DNA of 64,000 nucleotides from Roseococcus thiosulfatophilus (GCF_017311575.1 NZ_JAFFQY010000033.1:1-64000), one strand, 5' to 3'. Positions 44,544 to 53,329 are shown, counted from the stretch's first letter. The notes: a model not told the origin generated them from the sequence alone. Translations and numbers: made by a program.

Positions 44544-45872
44544 ATGACGCCCGCCCAAGCCCTCGCTGCCCTGCGCGCCGCCGAAGCCGAGGACGGCGTG
44601 CCCGACCTCCATCAGCGCCGCGCCCTCCTGGACAAGCTCTCCCGCGCCGTGATGGCCCGCGCCGCCGCCATCGTTGACGCCGCCCACGCGGATTTCGGCG
44701 CCCGCAGCGCCGAGGACACGCTGCTGGCCGATGTGAAGATCATCGCCGACGCGGCCGCCCACCTCCGCCGCAACCTGCGCCGCTGGATGCGCCCCGCCCG
44801 CGCCTCCGTGCCCTTCCCCTTCCAGCCCGCCCGCGCCTGGACCGAATGCGTGCCGAAGGGCGTGGTGGGCATCATGTCGCCCTGGAACTACCCGGTGCAG
44901 CTCGCCCTGCTGCCGGCGCTGGACGCCATCGCGGCCGGCAACCGGGTGGTGCTGAAGCCCTCCGAGCACACGCCGCGCTGCGCGGCCCTCCTGGCCGAGA
45001 TCGTCGCGGAGGCGCTCGGCCCGCGCATGGGCCTGGTGGTGCAAGGCGGGCCCGAAGTGGCGCGCGACTTCGCCGCCACTCCCTGGGATCACCTGGTCTT
45101 CACCGGCGGCACCGAGACGGGCCGCAAGGTCATGGCCGCCGCCGCCCGGCACCTCACGCCGCTGACGCTGGAATTGGGCGGGAAGTGCCCCGCCCTGGTG
45201 CTGCCGGGTGCCGACCTCGCCCGCGCCGCGCGCGACATCCTGGTGGCCAAGGCGGTGAATGCCGGCCAGACCTGCATCGCGCCCGACACCGTGCTGCTGG
45301 TGGGCCATGCGGCCGCGGATTTCACACGCGCGGCACGGGAAGCGGGCGTGGGACCCACGGGCACGCAGGTCATCAACACCACGCAACAGGCGCGGCTGGA
45401 CCGCATCTCGGGCACGGCCGGCATCGAGTGGCTGGCGCCGGAGGGCATCGGCCTCGCGCCCGCCGCGGGCGGTCTGGCGGAGGAGGAAATCTTCGGCCCC
45501 GTCCTCGCCGTGGAGGAATGCGCGGACCTCGCCGCCGCGCTGGACTGGGTGCGCGCGCGGCCGCACCCGCTCGCCATCTACCTCTTCGGCGCCACGCGCG
45601 CGGAGGAGGAGGTTGTGGCCGCAGGCACACGCTCCGGCGCCATCGTCACTGGGCGGGCGCTGGAATACGCGGCCATCACGGCGCTGCCCTTCGGGGGGGT
45701 TGGCGAATCGGGCTTCGGGCGGCGCAATGGCGAGGCGGGGTTCCGCGAATTCTCCAACCTGCGTGCCCGCGTGCGGCACGGACGATGGAGCCTGGCCCGA
45801 CTTTTCGACAGGCCGCACAGTGGCTTGGCCAGAAAACTGATCCGCCGCCTCGTGGGGCTGCCGCCACCGTAA
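44544..45872 (+). CDS. Aldehyde dehydrogenase, coniferyl-aldehyde-dehydrogenase-like (442 aa)
   Basis: NAD(P)-dependent aldehyde dehydrogenase with the oxyanion segment SPWNYPVQLALLPALDAIAAGN, Glu210 in LELGGKCPA and nucleophile Cys244 in NAGQTCIAPD. The short form and GQTCIAPD place it in the class 3-like group. As last gene of the carotenoid operon it is the candidate to oxidise a diapocarotenal to the acid that is then glycosylated. A general fatty-aldehyde role cannot be excluded. ATG at 44544 has GGGGGA just upstream; an in-frame GTG at 44496 is less likely. Confidence 0.85.
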   Translation: MTPAQALAALRAAEAEDGVPDLHQRRALLDKLSRAVMARAAAIVDAAHADFGARSAEDTLLADVKIIADAAAHLRRNLRRWMRPARASVPFPFQPARAWTECVPKGVVGIMSPWNYPVQLALLPALDAIAAGNRVVLKPSEHTPRCAALLAEIVAEALGPRMGLVVQGGPEVARDFAATPWDHLVFTGGTETGRKVMAAAARHLTPLTLELGGKCPALVLPGADLARAARDILVAKAVNAGQTCIAPDTVLLVGHAAADFTRAAREAGVGPTGTQVINTTQQARLDRISGTAGIEWLAPEGIGLAPAAGGLAEEEIFGPVLAVEECADLAAALDWVRARPHPLAIYLFGATRAEEEVVAAGTRSGAIVTGRALEYAAITALPFGGVGESGFGRRNGEAGFREFSNLRARVRHGRWSLARLFDRPHSGLARKLIRRLVGLPPP

Positions 45873-45885
45873 CTTTTTTCTTCGC

Positions 45886-45906
45886 CGCGCGTTAAGCGCG
45901 TGTTTT
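45886..45906 (+). terminator. Terminator of the carotenoid operon
   Basis: CGCGC 45886-45890 pairs with GCGCG 45896-45900 around GTTAA, followed by TGTTTT. It lies 13 nt past the aldehyde dehydrogenase stop. The stem is short but pure G-C and the T-run is on the correct strand. Confidence 0.6.
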
Positions 45907-45970
45907 CCCCCATGGAATCCCGCAAGGGTTGTGGTTATCTTTGGGGAACTTTCTGGCGGAGCAACAAAAA

Positions 45971-47113
45971 GTGGCCGTCCATCTGCATGCCAAAAAGGCT
46001 GGACCGGCATCGGGCGACACGGCGTTTTCACGCCGCCTGGCCCTCGGCGGAATCTTCGCGGCCTTCGCGGCACCCGCCCAAGCCTCGCATGGCGGGATCG
46101 ACCTGGAGGCCGACTGGTTCGCCTTCGCGCGACGCTTCCTTCACCCCTCGGGGCGCATCCTCGACACGGGGAATGGCAACGTCTCGCACAGCGAAGGCCA
46201 GGGCTATGCCCTGCTCGCCGCCGTCCGCGCCCATGACCAGCGCAGCTTCGATCACATTCTGAACTGGACCGTCGAGGCGCTGCGCCGCCCGGATGACAGC
46301 CTGCTGGCCTGGCGCTGGCGCCCCGGCACGGATGTGCCGGTGAACGACATGAACAACGCCACCGATGGCGACATCTTCGTCGCCTGGGCACTGGCCATCG
46401 CGGGCGACAAATGGCGGGTACCCCGCTACCGGGCGCGCGCCACGCAGATGGCGCGGGACATCCTGCGCCGCTGCGTCACGCAGGTGGGCCGGCGCTCTGT
46501 GCTGCTGCCCGGGGCCTATGGCTTCCGCAACGAGCAACGGGTGGTCCTGAACCTGTCCTACTACACCCTCCCCGCCCTGCGGGCCCTGTCCTTCCTGGCG
46601 CCCGACCCCGCCTGGCGGCGCGTCGAGACGGATTTCCTGCCCCTCATCCGCCATGCGCGCTTCGGCCAGTGGGGCCTGCCGCCCGACTGGCTGGAATTGC
46701 CGGCCAGCGGAGAGGGGCAGGGCATTCCCGCCCGGGGCTGGCCCGGCCGCTTCTCCTTCGACGCGGTGCGCATTCCGCTGAACCTCTGCTGGTCCGGGCT
46801 GCACCACAAGGCCGCGGTGGCGGCGGCGCGGCGCTTCTGGCTGGAGCAGCCCCATGGCGTGATGCCGGCCTGGGTGGATCTGCAGACCGGCCTGCAGGCG
46901 CCCTTCGCCGCCCCCAGCGGCGTGCGCGCGGTGGCGCGGCTGGCCGAGGCGGCGCAACGTGGCTATGGCCGGGCCGAGGACATGCCGCGGGTCGAGGACG
47001 CGGCGGACTACTACGCCGCCGCCCTCACCCTGCTCTCGCGCATCGCCTGGCACGACCTGTCGCTCGGCCTGTCCTCGACCGAAAACGGAGACGCTACTCG
47101 CCGCGCCGGCTGA
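45971..47113 (+). CDS. Glycoside hydrolase family 8, secreted (380 aa)
   Basis: Family 8 glycosidase, expected to cut beta-1,4-glucan or a related exopolysaccharide outside the cytoplasm. A twin-arginine-like leader FSRRLALGGIFAAFAAPAQA is followed by HSEGQGYALLAAV with catalytic acid Glu75 and NNATDGDIFVAWAL with Asp132 and Asp134, both standard for the family. GTG at 45971 is preferred (GGAG 9 nt upstream); an upstream TTG at 45929 would lengthen the leader. No cellulose synthase genes are adjacent. Its 3' end overlaps the convergent paralogue by 20 nt. Confidence 0.82.
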   Translation: MAVHLHAKKAGPASGDTAFSRRLALGGIFAAFAAPAQASHGGIDLEADWFAFARRFLHPSGRILDTGNGNVSHSEGQGYALLAAVRAHDQRSFDHILNWTVEALRRPDDSLLAWRWRPGTDVPVNDMNNATDGDIFVAWALAIAGDKWRVPRYRARATQMARDILRRCVTQVGRRSVLLPGAYGFRNEQRVVLNLSYYTLPALRALSFLAPDPAWRRVETDFLPLIRHARFGQWGLPPDWLELPASGEGQGIPARGWPGRFSFDAVRIPLNLCWSGLHHKAAVAAARRFWLEQPHGVMPAWVDLQTGLQAPFAAPSGVRAVARLAEAAQRGYGRAEDMPRVEDAADYYAAALTLLSRIAWHDLSLGLSSTENGDATRRAG

Positions 47114-48140
47114 GGCCGATCTCGCGCCAGGCCAGGCGGCTCAGCAGGACAAGGCCCGCCGCCTCCTCATCCTCGGCGTCGGAGAGCACGGGCAGGCTGT
47201 CCATCGTGCCGCGGCCGAGCGAGGCGGCCTCGGCCAGCTTGGCCACGGCACGCAGCCCGGCATGGCCAGGCTGGGGCGCCACGCGGCCCTCGCGCAGGTC
47301 GGCCCAGGCGGGGATCTCGCCCTGCCCCTCCCAGAATGCCAGCGCCGCCGCGACCGGCGGGTCGCGCCCCAGCCCCGCCCAGCACAGGTGCAACACCGCC
47401 CCGGCGGCGATGGCCGAGAAGCGCGGCGGCCAGCCCGTGGCGAGGGTCAGCCGCCCGCTGGCGCGGTCCAGTTCCAGCCAGTCGGGCGGCAGCAACCAGG
47501 GGCCGAAGCGCGCCCGGCGGATGAGCGAGAGCGCCTCCGCCCGCACATAGTCCCAGCGCCGGTCGGGCGCGGCCTGGGCCAGGGCGGGAAAGGCGGGCAG
47601 GACCAGGCTGCCCGGGCTCAGCACGCCGCGCCGCGGGTTGAAGAAGCCGCCGGCGGCGGGCAGCAGCAAAGGCGGGCCGCCGGGCAGCAGGCAACGCGAC
47701 AGGATGTCCTGCGCCATGGACTGGCCCAGCCGGCGCAGATCGGCCCGGCGCCAGCGCTCGCTGGCCTGCACCAGCGCCCAGGCGGCCATCAGGTCGGCAT
47801 GGGTGGAATTGTTGGAATCGCCCGGCCCCTCCTCGCGCCGCCAGGCCCAGAGGTGGTCATCCGGGCGGCGCAACGTCGCGAGGGACCAGGCGAGGATGCG
47901 CTCGAAGCGCGGCAGGTCGTTCGCGTGCAGGGCGGCCAGCAGGCCGATGGCCTGGAAGCCGGATTCGGTGGCCTCGGGGCGGGTGGCCGGGACCATGCGC
48001 CCCTCGGCGGCGAGGAAGCGGCCGCGCAGCCAGTCCCAATCCGCTTCCGGCCCCGTGGCATGTGCGGCCTGCGCGCCGCCAACCCCCAGAAATGGCAGCA
48101 GCGCCGGGAGGCCGCGTCGCGGCAGGGGGTGGCCGGCCAT
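47094..48140 (-). CDS. Glycoside hydrolase family 8 homologue with altered active site (348 aa)
   Basis: Same fold as the convergent gene (ESGFQAIGLLAALHAN retains the acid Glu59), but the TDGD motif has become THAD: His114 replaces the first Asp while Asp116 remains. The signal region PALLPFLGVGGAQAAHA is short. Cleavage activity may be weakened or lost, leaving a glycan-binding role. It starts 5 nt after the enzyme I stop on the same strand, so it is probably transcribed as the tail of the PTS operon. Confidence 0.78.
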   Translation of the reverse strand: MAGHPLPRRGLPALLPFLGVGGAQAAHATGPEADWDWLRGRFLAAEGRMVPATRPEATESGFQAIGLLAALHANDLPRFERILAWSLATLRRPDDHLWAWRREEGPGDSNNSTHADLMAAWALVQASERWRRADLRRLGQSMAQDILSRCLLPGGPPLLLPAAGGFFNPRRGVLSPGSLVLPAFPALAQAAPDRRWDYVRAEALSLIRRARFGPWLLPPDWLELDRASGRLTLATGWPPRFSAIAAGAVLHLCWAGLGRDPPVAAALAFWEGQGEIPAWADLREGRVAPQPGHAGLRAVAKLAEAASLGRGTMDSLPVLSDAEDEEAAGLVLLSRLAWREIGLSRRGE

Positions 48141-48145
48141 GGCGC

Positions 48146-50020
48146 CTAGGCCGTCCCGAACTTCTCGACCAGTTCCGTGATCTGCGCGGGGTCGCTCTGC
48201 TCCATCACGCGGCGGGCGAAGCGGGCGCAGTCGTCGATGTTGAGCGCGCGCACGGCCTGCTTCACGCGGGGAATGGCGCTGGCATTCATGGAGAGCGAAC
48301 GCAGGCCGAGGCCCAGCAGCAGCGGCACCAGGCGGGGGTTGCCCGCCATCTCGCCGCAGACCGAGACGGGCATGCGCAGGCGCAGCGCGGCCTCGATCGC
48401 GAACTGCATGAGGCGCAGCACGGCCGGGTGCAGGGGGTCGTAGAGGTGGGCCACGTCAATTTCGGCGCGGTCCACGGCCAGCGTGTACATGGCCAGGTCA
48501 TTGGTGCCGATGGCGAAGAAATCCGCCTCCAGCGCGATGGCATCGGCGGCGAGCGCGGCACCGGGCGTCTCGATCATGGCGCCCAGGGGCGGCAGCTTGT
48601 CGGGCAGGCTCTCGCCGCGGCGGCGCAGGCGGCGGGCCACGCGCTCATAGATCTCACGCGCCTCGGCCACCTCGGCCGGGATGGTCACCATGGGCAGCAG
48701 GACGCGGACATTGCCCTGGGTGGAGACGCGCAGGATGGCGGCGAACTGCTCCTCCAGCAGCTCGGGCCGCTTCAGCAGGAGCCTAATGCCGCGCAGGCCC
48801 AGCGCCGGGTTGGGGCCGACCGCCATGGGCACGCTCTCGGCCAGCGCCTCGATCTCCTTCTCGCCGCCCCAGTCGAGAACGCGGATGGTGACCGGGTCAT
48901 GACCCATGGCGTCCACGATCATGCGGTAGGCGGAGACCTGGGCGTCCTCGTCCGGCAGGTCCTTGCGGTTCATGAACAGGAACTCGGTCCGCAGCAGCCC
49001 GATGCCCTGGGCGCCCGCCTGGTCGAGCAGGGGAAGCTCGGCCGGGATTTCGAGGTTGGCCTGCAGCTCCACGATCTGCCCGTCCAGCGTCTCGGCCGGC
49101 AGGCGGCGCAGCTTGCCGAGGCGCGTGCGCTCCTTGGCCTGCGCGGCCAGGCCCTCCTTCGCCGCGGCCAGGGTCTCGGCGGTGGGGTGCAGGGCGATGA
49201 AGCCCCCCGCCCCGTCCACGACCGCCTGGTCGCCGCGCTTGGCGGCCGCCGTCAGCCCATGGCAGCCGATGACGGCCGGGATGCCGAGCGCGCGCAGCAT
49301 GATGGCGGTGTGGCCATCGGCGCCGCCCTCCTCGGTGCAGACGGCGGCGATGCGGCCGGGTTCCAGCAGGGCGGCGTCGGCGGGGGTGAGTTCCTCAGCC
49401 ACCAGGATGGCGCCGACGGGCACGCCCTTGAGGCTGCGGAAGGGTGTCGCGGTGAGGTTGCGGATGAGGCGGCGGGCGATCTCGCGCACCTCGCCGGCGC
49501 GGCGGTTCAGCCCGGCCTTGTCGTCATCCTTGGCGGCCAGGATGGTGGTGGCGATGGCCTCGGCCTCGTCATGCACGGCGGTCTCGGCGGCCAGCAGCTC
49601 CTCGCCGATGCGCTTGCGCGCGCCGCGCAGCAGGCGCGAATTGCCCAGCATGAGGATATAGGCGTCGAGGAGGGGCTCGAGTTCCTCCTGCGCCTCCTCG
49701 GGCAGCACGGCCAGGCGGCCCTTGAGCTTGGCCACCTGCTTGCGCGACTGCGCCGCGGCCTCGGAGAGGCGGGTGCGCTCGGCATCGGCCTCGGCCTCGG
49801 TGATGGCGCGGCGGGGGGTCTCGGCCACCTCCTCGGAGGTGTCATAGACGGCGCCGATCGCGATGCCGGGGGAGACGGGAATGCCCGTCAGCCGCTGTTC
49901 CGTCGCGGTCGCGGGCGCGGCGGCGCGGGGGGACCGGCGGCGCTCCTCCGGGCGGGGCGCCTCGGGCTTGGCGGGGCCGTCGGTCTTCACCGCGGGCCCG
50001 GTGTCACGCGGGGCCACCAT
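48146..50020 (-). CDS. ptsI: PTS enzyme I, regulatory type (624 aa)
   Basis: Phosphoenolpyruvate-HPr phosphotransferase. A ~40-residue Pro/Arg/Ala-rich N-terminal extension precedes the standard chain TGIPVSPGIAIG. The phospho-accepting His237 lies in GGADGHTAIMLRALGIPAV, and the PEP-binding domain has LLRTEFLFMNRKDLPDEDAQ and the catalytic Cys555 in VSVCGEMAGNP. There is no GAF domain, so this is not the NifA-like PtsP form. ATG at 50020 follows AGGA; a TTG at 50032 overlapping the HPr stop is an alternative. With no sugar-specific EIIB or EIIC nearby, the phosphorelay is regulatory. Confidence 0.92.
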   Translation of the reverse strand: MVAPRDTGPAVKTDGPAKPEAPRPEERRRSPRAAAPATATEQRLTGIPVSPGIAIGAVYDTSEEVAETPRRAITEAEADAERTRLSEAAAQSRKQVAKLKGRLAVLPEEAQEELEPLLDAYILMLGNSRLLRGARKRIGEELLAAETAVHDEAEAIATTILAAKDDDKAGLNRRAGEVREIARRLIRNLTATPFRSLKGVPVGAILVAEELTPADAALLEPGRIAAVCTEEGGADGHTAIMLRALGIPAVIGCHGLTAAAKRGDQAVVDGAGGFIALHPTAETLAAAKEGLAAQAKERTRLGKLRRLPAETLDGQIVELQANLEIPAELPLLDQAGAQGIGLLRTEFLFMNRKDLPDEDAQVSAYRMIVDAMGHDPVTIRVLDWGGEKEIEALAESVPMAVGPNPALGLRGIRLLLKRPELLEEQFAAILRVSTQGNVRVLLPMVTIPAEVAEAREIYERVARRLRRRGESLPDKLPPLGAMIETPGAALAADAIALEADFFAIGTNDLAMYTLAVDRAEIDVAHLYDPLHPAVLRLMQFAIEAALRLRMPVSVCGEMAGNPRLVPLLLGLGLRSLSMNASAIPRVKQAVRALNIDDCARFARRVMEQSDPAQITELVEKFGTA

Positions 50021-50028
50021 GGCGGGGA

Positions 50029-50400
50029 TCAATCCTCATGGAAACCGGCCTCGATGAGGCCCGCGACGGCGTCCAGCGCCTCGCGCGCGTCCCAGCCCTC
50101 GGCCTCGACCAGCACCTCACTACCCTGCCCCGCGCCCAGCATCATCAGCCCCATGATGGAGCAGGCGGGCACGGTCTGCCCGGCGCGGGTGACATTGACG
50201 CAGGCGGAGAAACGCTCGGCCAGGGCCACCAGCTTGGCGGCGGCGCGGGCGTGCAGGCCGCGGCTGTTGGGGATGGTGATGGTCCGGCGCAGCACCATGC
50301 CGCCCGAGGGGTCGCAGCCGCAGGGGCCGGGCTCGGCGGGGGTCATCGTGATGGGGGGTTGCGCCACGGCGCCACCATCCTCGGAAGGCCATTCATTCAT
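50029..50400 (-). CDS. HPr phosphocarrier protein with N-terminal extension (123 aa)
   Basis: Carries phosphate between enzyme I and EIIA. His50 in NSRGLHARAA and the regulatory Ser81 in VPACSIMGL have the classic 31-residue spacing. About 34 residues rich in Pro, Gly and Cys (CGC) precede the usual start; the ATG at 50400 is kept because it overlaps the EIIA stop (ATGA), but a shorter start at 50298 is possible. Ser81 is the expected target of the HprK encoded in the same operon. Confidence 0.9.
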   Translation of the reverse strand: MNEWPSEDGGAVAQPPITMTPAEPGPCGCDPSGGMVLRRTITIPNSRGLHARAAAKLVALAERFSACVNVTRAGQTVPACSIMGLMMLGAGQGSEVLVEAEGWDAREALDAVAGLIEAGFHED

Positions 50401-50840
50401 CCGACGTTCCCATTCCCTGTGGCTTTTGCATGGCCATTCGTGGTTGCGCCCGAAAGATCGGACTGGCTCGCGATGTATTTTCGCCCGGCCTTGGTCGCGT
50501 GGTCCACCGCTTCCGACAGCGGCTCGCTGCCCCGGATCTTGGCGAGCTTGACCAGGAGGGGAAGGTTCACCCCCGCGATCACCTCCACCTTCCGTTGCTC
50601 GGCCAGCGAGAGGGCGAGGTTGGAGGGCGTGCCGCCCGCGATGTCCGTCAGCAGCACCACGCCATCGCCCTGGTCCACCTCCGCGATGCGGCCGCGGATG
50701 TCGGCCCGCCGGCCCTCCATGTCGTCCTCGGGCCCGATGCAGACGGTGGCGACGGCGTTCTGCGGGCCGACCACATGCTCCATCGCGTGGCGCAGCTCCA
50801 GCGCGAGCCGCCCATGGGTGACGATGACAAGGCCGATCAT
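50397..50840 (-). CDS. Mannose-family PTS EIIA domain protein (147 aa)
   Basis: Single-domain EIIA of the mannose class with the phosphorylatable His9 in IVTHGRLALELRHAMEHVVG and LLTDIAGGTPSNLAL. The last ~20 residues (ATTNGHAKATGNGNVG) are a flexible tail. It receives phosphate from HPr but has no transport partner here, so it probably signals to other proteins, as in other alphaproteobacteria. Overlaps of 4 nt on both sides couple it to rapZ and the HPr gene. Confidence 0.9.
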   Translation of the reverse strand: MIGLVIVTHGRLALELRHAMEHVVGPQNAVATVCIGPEDDMEGRRADIRGRIAEVDQGDGVVLLTDIAGGTPSNLALSLAEQRKVEVIAGVNLPLLVKLAKIRGSEPLSEAVDHATKAGRKYIASQSDLSGATTNGHAKATGNGNVG

Positions 50841-51838
50841 TGCGGTTCGACGGGGTGAAGGGGCATCGGGGGGGTATGGGTCTTCAGGTCTCTTGAGGGG
50901 GCGGGGTCAGGGGAGATGCCCGGGGGGCTCTCCCCTGGGGCATCGGTGCCGCGCGTCGCAGGATGGTCCATAGCACGAATGCCCCCCAGTTCACGATGCG
51001 CGAGATCAACACGCCAGCCCTGCCGGCCGAGATGGTCGGCCAGCCGTTCCGCCACATGCACCGAGCGGTGCCTGCCGCCGGAGCAGCCCAGCGCGATGGT
51101 GAGGTATTTCTTTCCCTCGGCCACGTAGCGGGGCAGCAGCGGCTCCAGGAAGCCGGTCAGCCGCGACCAGAATCCCGCATAGGCCTCGTCCGCCTGAACA
51201 TAGGCGGCGACCTCGGGGTCCTGCCCGGTCCGGGGGCGCAACGCATCCACGTAGTGCGGGTTGCGGAGGAAGCGCAGGTCGAAGACGAGGTCCGCCTCCC
51301 GCGGCAGGCCCTTCGGGTAGGCGAAGGACTGCACCAGGATGCTCAGCCCCGGCGCGCCGGACGGGCGGAAGCGGGCCTCGATGACGCGGCGCAGCTCGGG
51401 CAGGGGGAGATCGGTCGTGTCCACCACCAGGTCGGCGGCCTCGCGCAGGGGGGCCAGCCGCGCGGCCTCGCGCGCGATGCCCTCCTGCACGCCGCCCTTT
51501 CCCGTGGCAAGCGGATGGCGGCGGCGCGTCTCGGTGTAGCGGCGCAGCAGCACGGCCTCATCGGCCGTGGCGAAGACCAGCGTCAAATCCAGCCCCGGCC
51601 GCGCGCGCAGCCGCCCGATCGCCGCGAGCACCTCCTCCGCGTCGAAGCCGCGGCTGCGGATGTCCACGCCGGCGGCCACGGGGGAGGTGCTGCCGGACAC
51701 CAGCGTGTCCAGGAGAGCCAGCGGCGGGTTGTCCACCGTCTCATGCCCCAGATCCTCCAGGACGCGCAGGATGGAGGATTTCCCGGCGCCCGAGAGGCCC
51801 GTCACCAGCACCAGGACGGGTTTCGCCTCCCCGCTCAC
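50837..51838 (-). CDS. rapZ: RapZ/YvcJ-family RNA-adaptor nucleotide-binding protein (333 aa)
   Basis: P-loop protein with Walker A GLSGAGKSS at residues 14-22, DLRFLRNPHYVDALRPRTG in the middle and the C-terminal block YLTIALGCSGGRHRSVHVAERLA. In enterobacteria RapZ links cell-wall sugar supply to small-RNA decay. The start is GTG, overlapping the hprK stop (GTGA). A ~40-residue Pro-rich tail extends past the normal end. Confidence 0.93.
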   Translation of the reverse strand: MSGEAKPVLVLVTGLSGAGKSSILRVLEDLGHETVDNPPLALLDTLVSGSTSPVAAGVDIRSRGFDAEEVLAAIGRLRARPGLDLTLVFATADEAVLLRRYTETRRRHPLATGKGGVQEGIAREAARLAPLREAADLVVDTTDLPLPELRRVIEARFRPSGAPGLSILVQSFAYPKGLPREADLVFDLRFLRNPHYVDALRPRTGQDPEVAAYVQADEAYAGFWSRLTGFLEPLLPRYVAEGKKYLTIALGCSGGRHRSVHVAERLADHLGRQGWRVDLAHRELGGIRAMDHPATRGTDAPGESPPGISPDPAPSRDLKTHTPPMPLHPVEPQ

Positions 51839-52281
51839 GCGGCGAAGGCCCCGGCGGTGAGGCGCAGGCGGCCGGCCAGAACGTCCAGCGCCCGCTTCAG
51901 CGCCTCGGGCGCCGAGGGCGCGCGTCCGTCCAGGCGCAGCAGGGGGATGGCCTGGCCCATGGCCGTCCAGTTTGCGGGTTCGGGCAGGCGGGGCACCGCC
52001 TCGCGCGCCACCAGTTCGACCGCCAGGGCGAGGCGGGCGCGGACCCAGGGCAGCCCCTCGAGCAGGCCGAGCCCCCGCACCTCCAGCCGCCCGGCCAGGG
52101 GGGCGGGCGGGGCAGCCATCAGCGCCGCGCCGTGCATGGACATCTCGACCTGATCATCCGCCACCAAGAGCGCCCCCTGCCCCAGCAGGCGCAGCGCCAG
52201 ATCCGACTTGCCGCCGCCTGGGGGGGCCAGCAACAAAATGCCCGCCCCGTCCAGCGCCACGCAGCTTCCGTGCAGGAGCAT
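51835..52281 (-). CDS. hprK: HPr kinase/phosphorylase, short alphaproteobacterial form (148 aa)
   Basis: Only the C-terminal kinase domain of HprK is present, as is usual in alphaproteobacteria. Walker A is APPGGGKSD at residues 19-27, ADDQVEM follows, and VRGLGLLEG is the HprK signature. It phosphorylates and dephosphorylates the HPr serine. It is first in the operon, divergent from the PLP enzyme with 112 nt between starts. The two-component pair often found upstream is not here. Confidence 0.92.
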   Translation of the reverse strand: MLLHGSCVALDGAGILLLAPPGGGKSDLALRLLGQGALLVADDQVEMSMHGAALMAAPPAPLAGRLEVRGLGLLEGLPWVRARLALAVELVAREAVPRLPEPANWTAMGQAIPLLRLDGRAPSAPEALKRALDVLAGRLRLTAGAFAA

Positions 52282-52393
52282 CCCGGCTGCCCGTCACTTG
52301 TGAAGAAGCGGTTTATGGCAGCATTGGGGCCGGGACGGAAGCGGCACCGCCGGGCGGCTTGCATGGCGCGCGCCGGCATGGTCTGCCGGTGAG

Positions 52394-53329
52394 ATGACCC
52401 CGACGCCCGACGACATCAAGGCCGCCGCCCGCCGCATCGCGGGCGATGTGCGGCGCACCCCCGTGATGGAGCTGAACCTCGGCCATAGGGTGACGCTGAA
52501 GCTGGAGCAGTTGCAGGTGACCGGCAGCTTCAAGCCGCGCGGCGCCTTCAACGCCATGCGCACCCGCCCGCCCGGCCCGGCGGGGGTGGTGGCGGCCTCG
52601 GGCGGGAACCATGGCGCGGCGGTGGCCGCCGCCGCCCAGGCGCTGGGACTTCCAGCCGAAATCTTCGTCCCCGAGATCACGGCCGAGGCCAAGCGCGCCC
52701 GCATCCAGGGCTTCGGCGCCCGGCTGGTGGTGGGAGGTGCGGCCTATGACCAGGCGCGCGAGGCGAGCGAAGCCCGCGCCGCCGAGACCGGCGCGCTGCT
52801 GATCCACGCCTATGACCAGCCCGAGGTGCTGGCCGGCCAGGGCACGGTGGCAGCGGAATGGTCGGAGCAATCGCCCGACCTCACCCACCTGCTGGTGGCG
52901 GTGGGCGGTGGCGGGCTGATCGGGGGCATGGCGGCCTGGCATGCCGCCACGGGCGTGACGCTGGTGGCCGTCGAGCCCGAGGGCTGTCCCTGCCTGAATG
53001 CCGCGCTGGCCGCCGGGCGCCCCGTGCCAGCCCCGGTGGGGGGCGCGGCGGCGGACAGCCTGGGCGCCCGCCAGGTGGGGGCGCTGATGTTTCCGCTGGC
53101 GGCGCGGCTCCACGCGGCGGGCCGGCTGGTGCCCACCCTCGTCACGGACGCGTCCATCCGCGAGGCGCAGCTTCGCCTCTGGAACGAGGCGCGGGTGGTG
53201 GCCGAGCCGGGCGGGGCGACGGCCCTGGCCGCCCTGCTCTCCGGCCGCTGGGTGCCGCCGGCAGGTGCCCGGGTGGGGGTCCTGGTCTGCGGCGCGAACA
53301 CCGACCCGGGAAGCCTGTTGGGCGACTGA
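52394..53329 (+). CDS. Threonine/serine dehydratase-like PLP enzyme (311 aa)
   Basis: Fold-type II PLP enzyme deaminating threonine or serine, or a racemase relative. The Schiff-base Lys47 lies in VTGSFKPRGA, the PLP-phosphate loop is GGGGLIGG, and SGGNHG follows the first helix. There is no ACT regulatory domain, so it is the catabolic rather than the feedback-inhibited form. Its last codons and stop (GGC GAC TGA) are the first bases of the 53-bp tandem repeat. Confidence 0.88.
   Translation: MTPTPDDIKAAARRIAGDVRRTPVMELNLGHRVTLKLEQLQVTGSFKPRGAFNAMRTRPPGPAGVVAASGGNHGAAVAAAAQALGLPAEIFVPEITAEAKRARIQGFGARLVVGGAAYDQAREASEARAAETGALLIHAYDQPEVLAGQGTVAAEWSEQSPDLTHLLVAVGGGGLIGGMAAWHAATGVTLVAVEPEGCPCLNAALAAGRPVPAPVGGAAADSLGARQVGALMFPLAARLHAAGRLVPTLVTDASIREAQLRLWNEARVVAEPGGATALAALLSGRWVPPAGARVGVLVCGANTDPGSLLGD

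Noticed and set aside
45929-45970. TTG at 45929 as the start of the first GH8 gene
   Set aside because: It adds residues before a leader that already looks complete from GTG 45971, which has GGAG at good spacing.
50020-50032. TTG start for enzyme I overlapping the HPr stop
   Set aside because: The ribosome binding site is too close to it; ATG at 50020 with AGGA upstream is better, though the TTG cannot be excluded.
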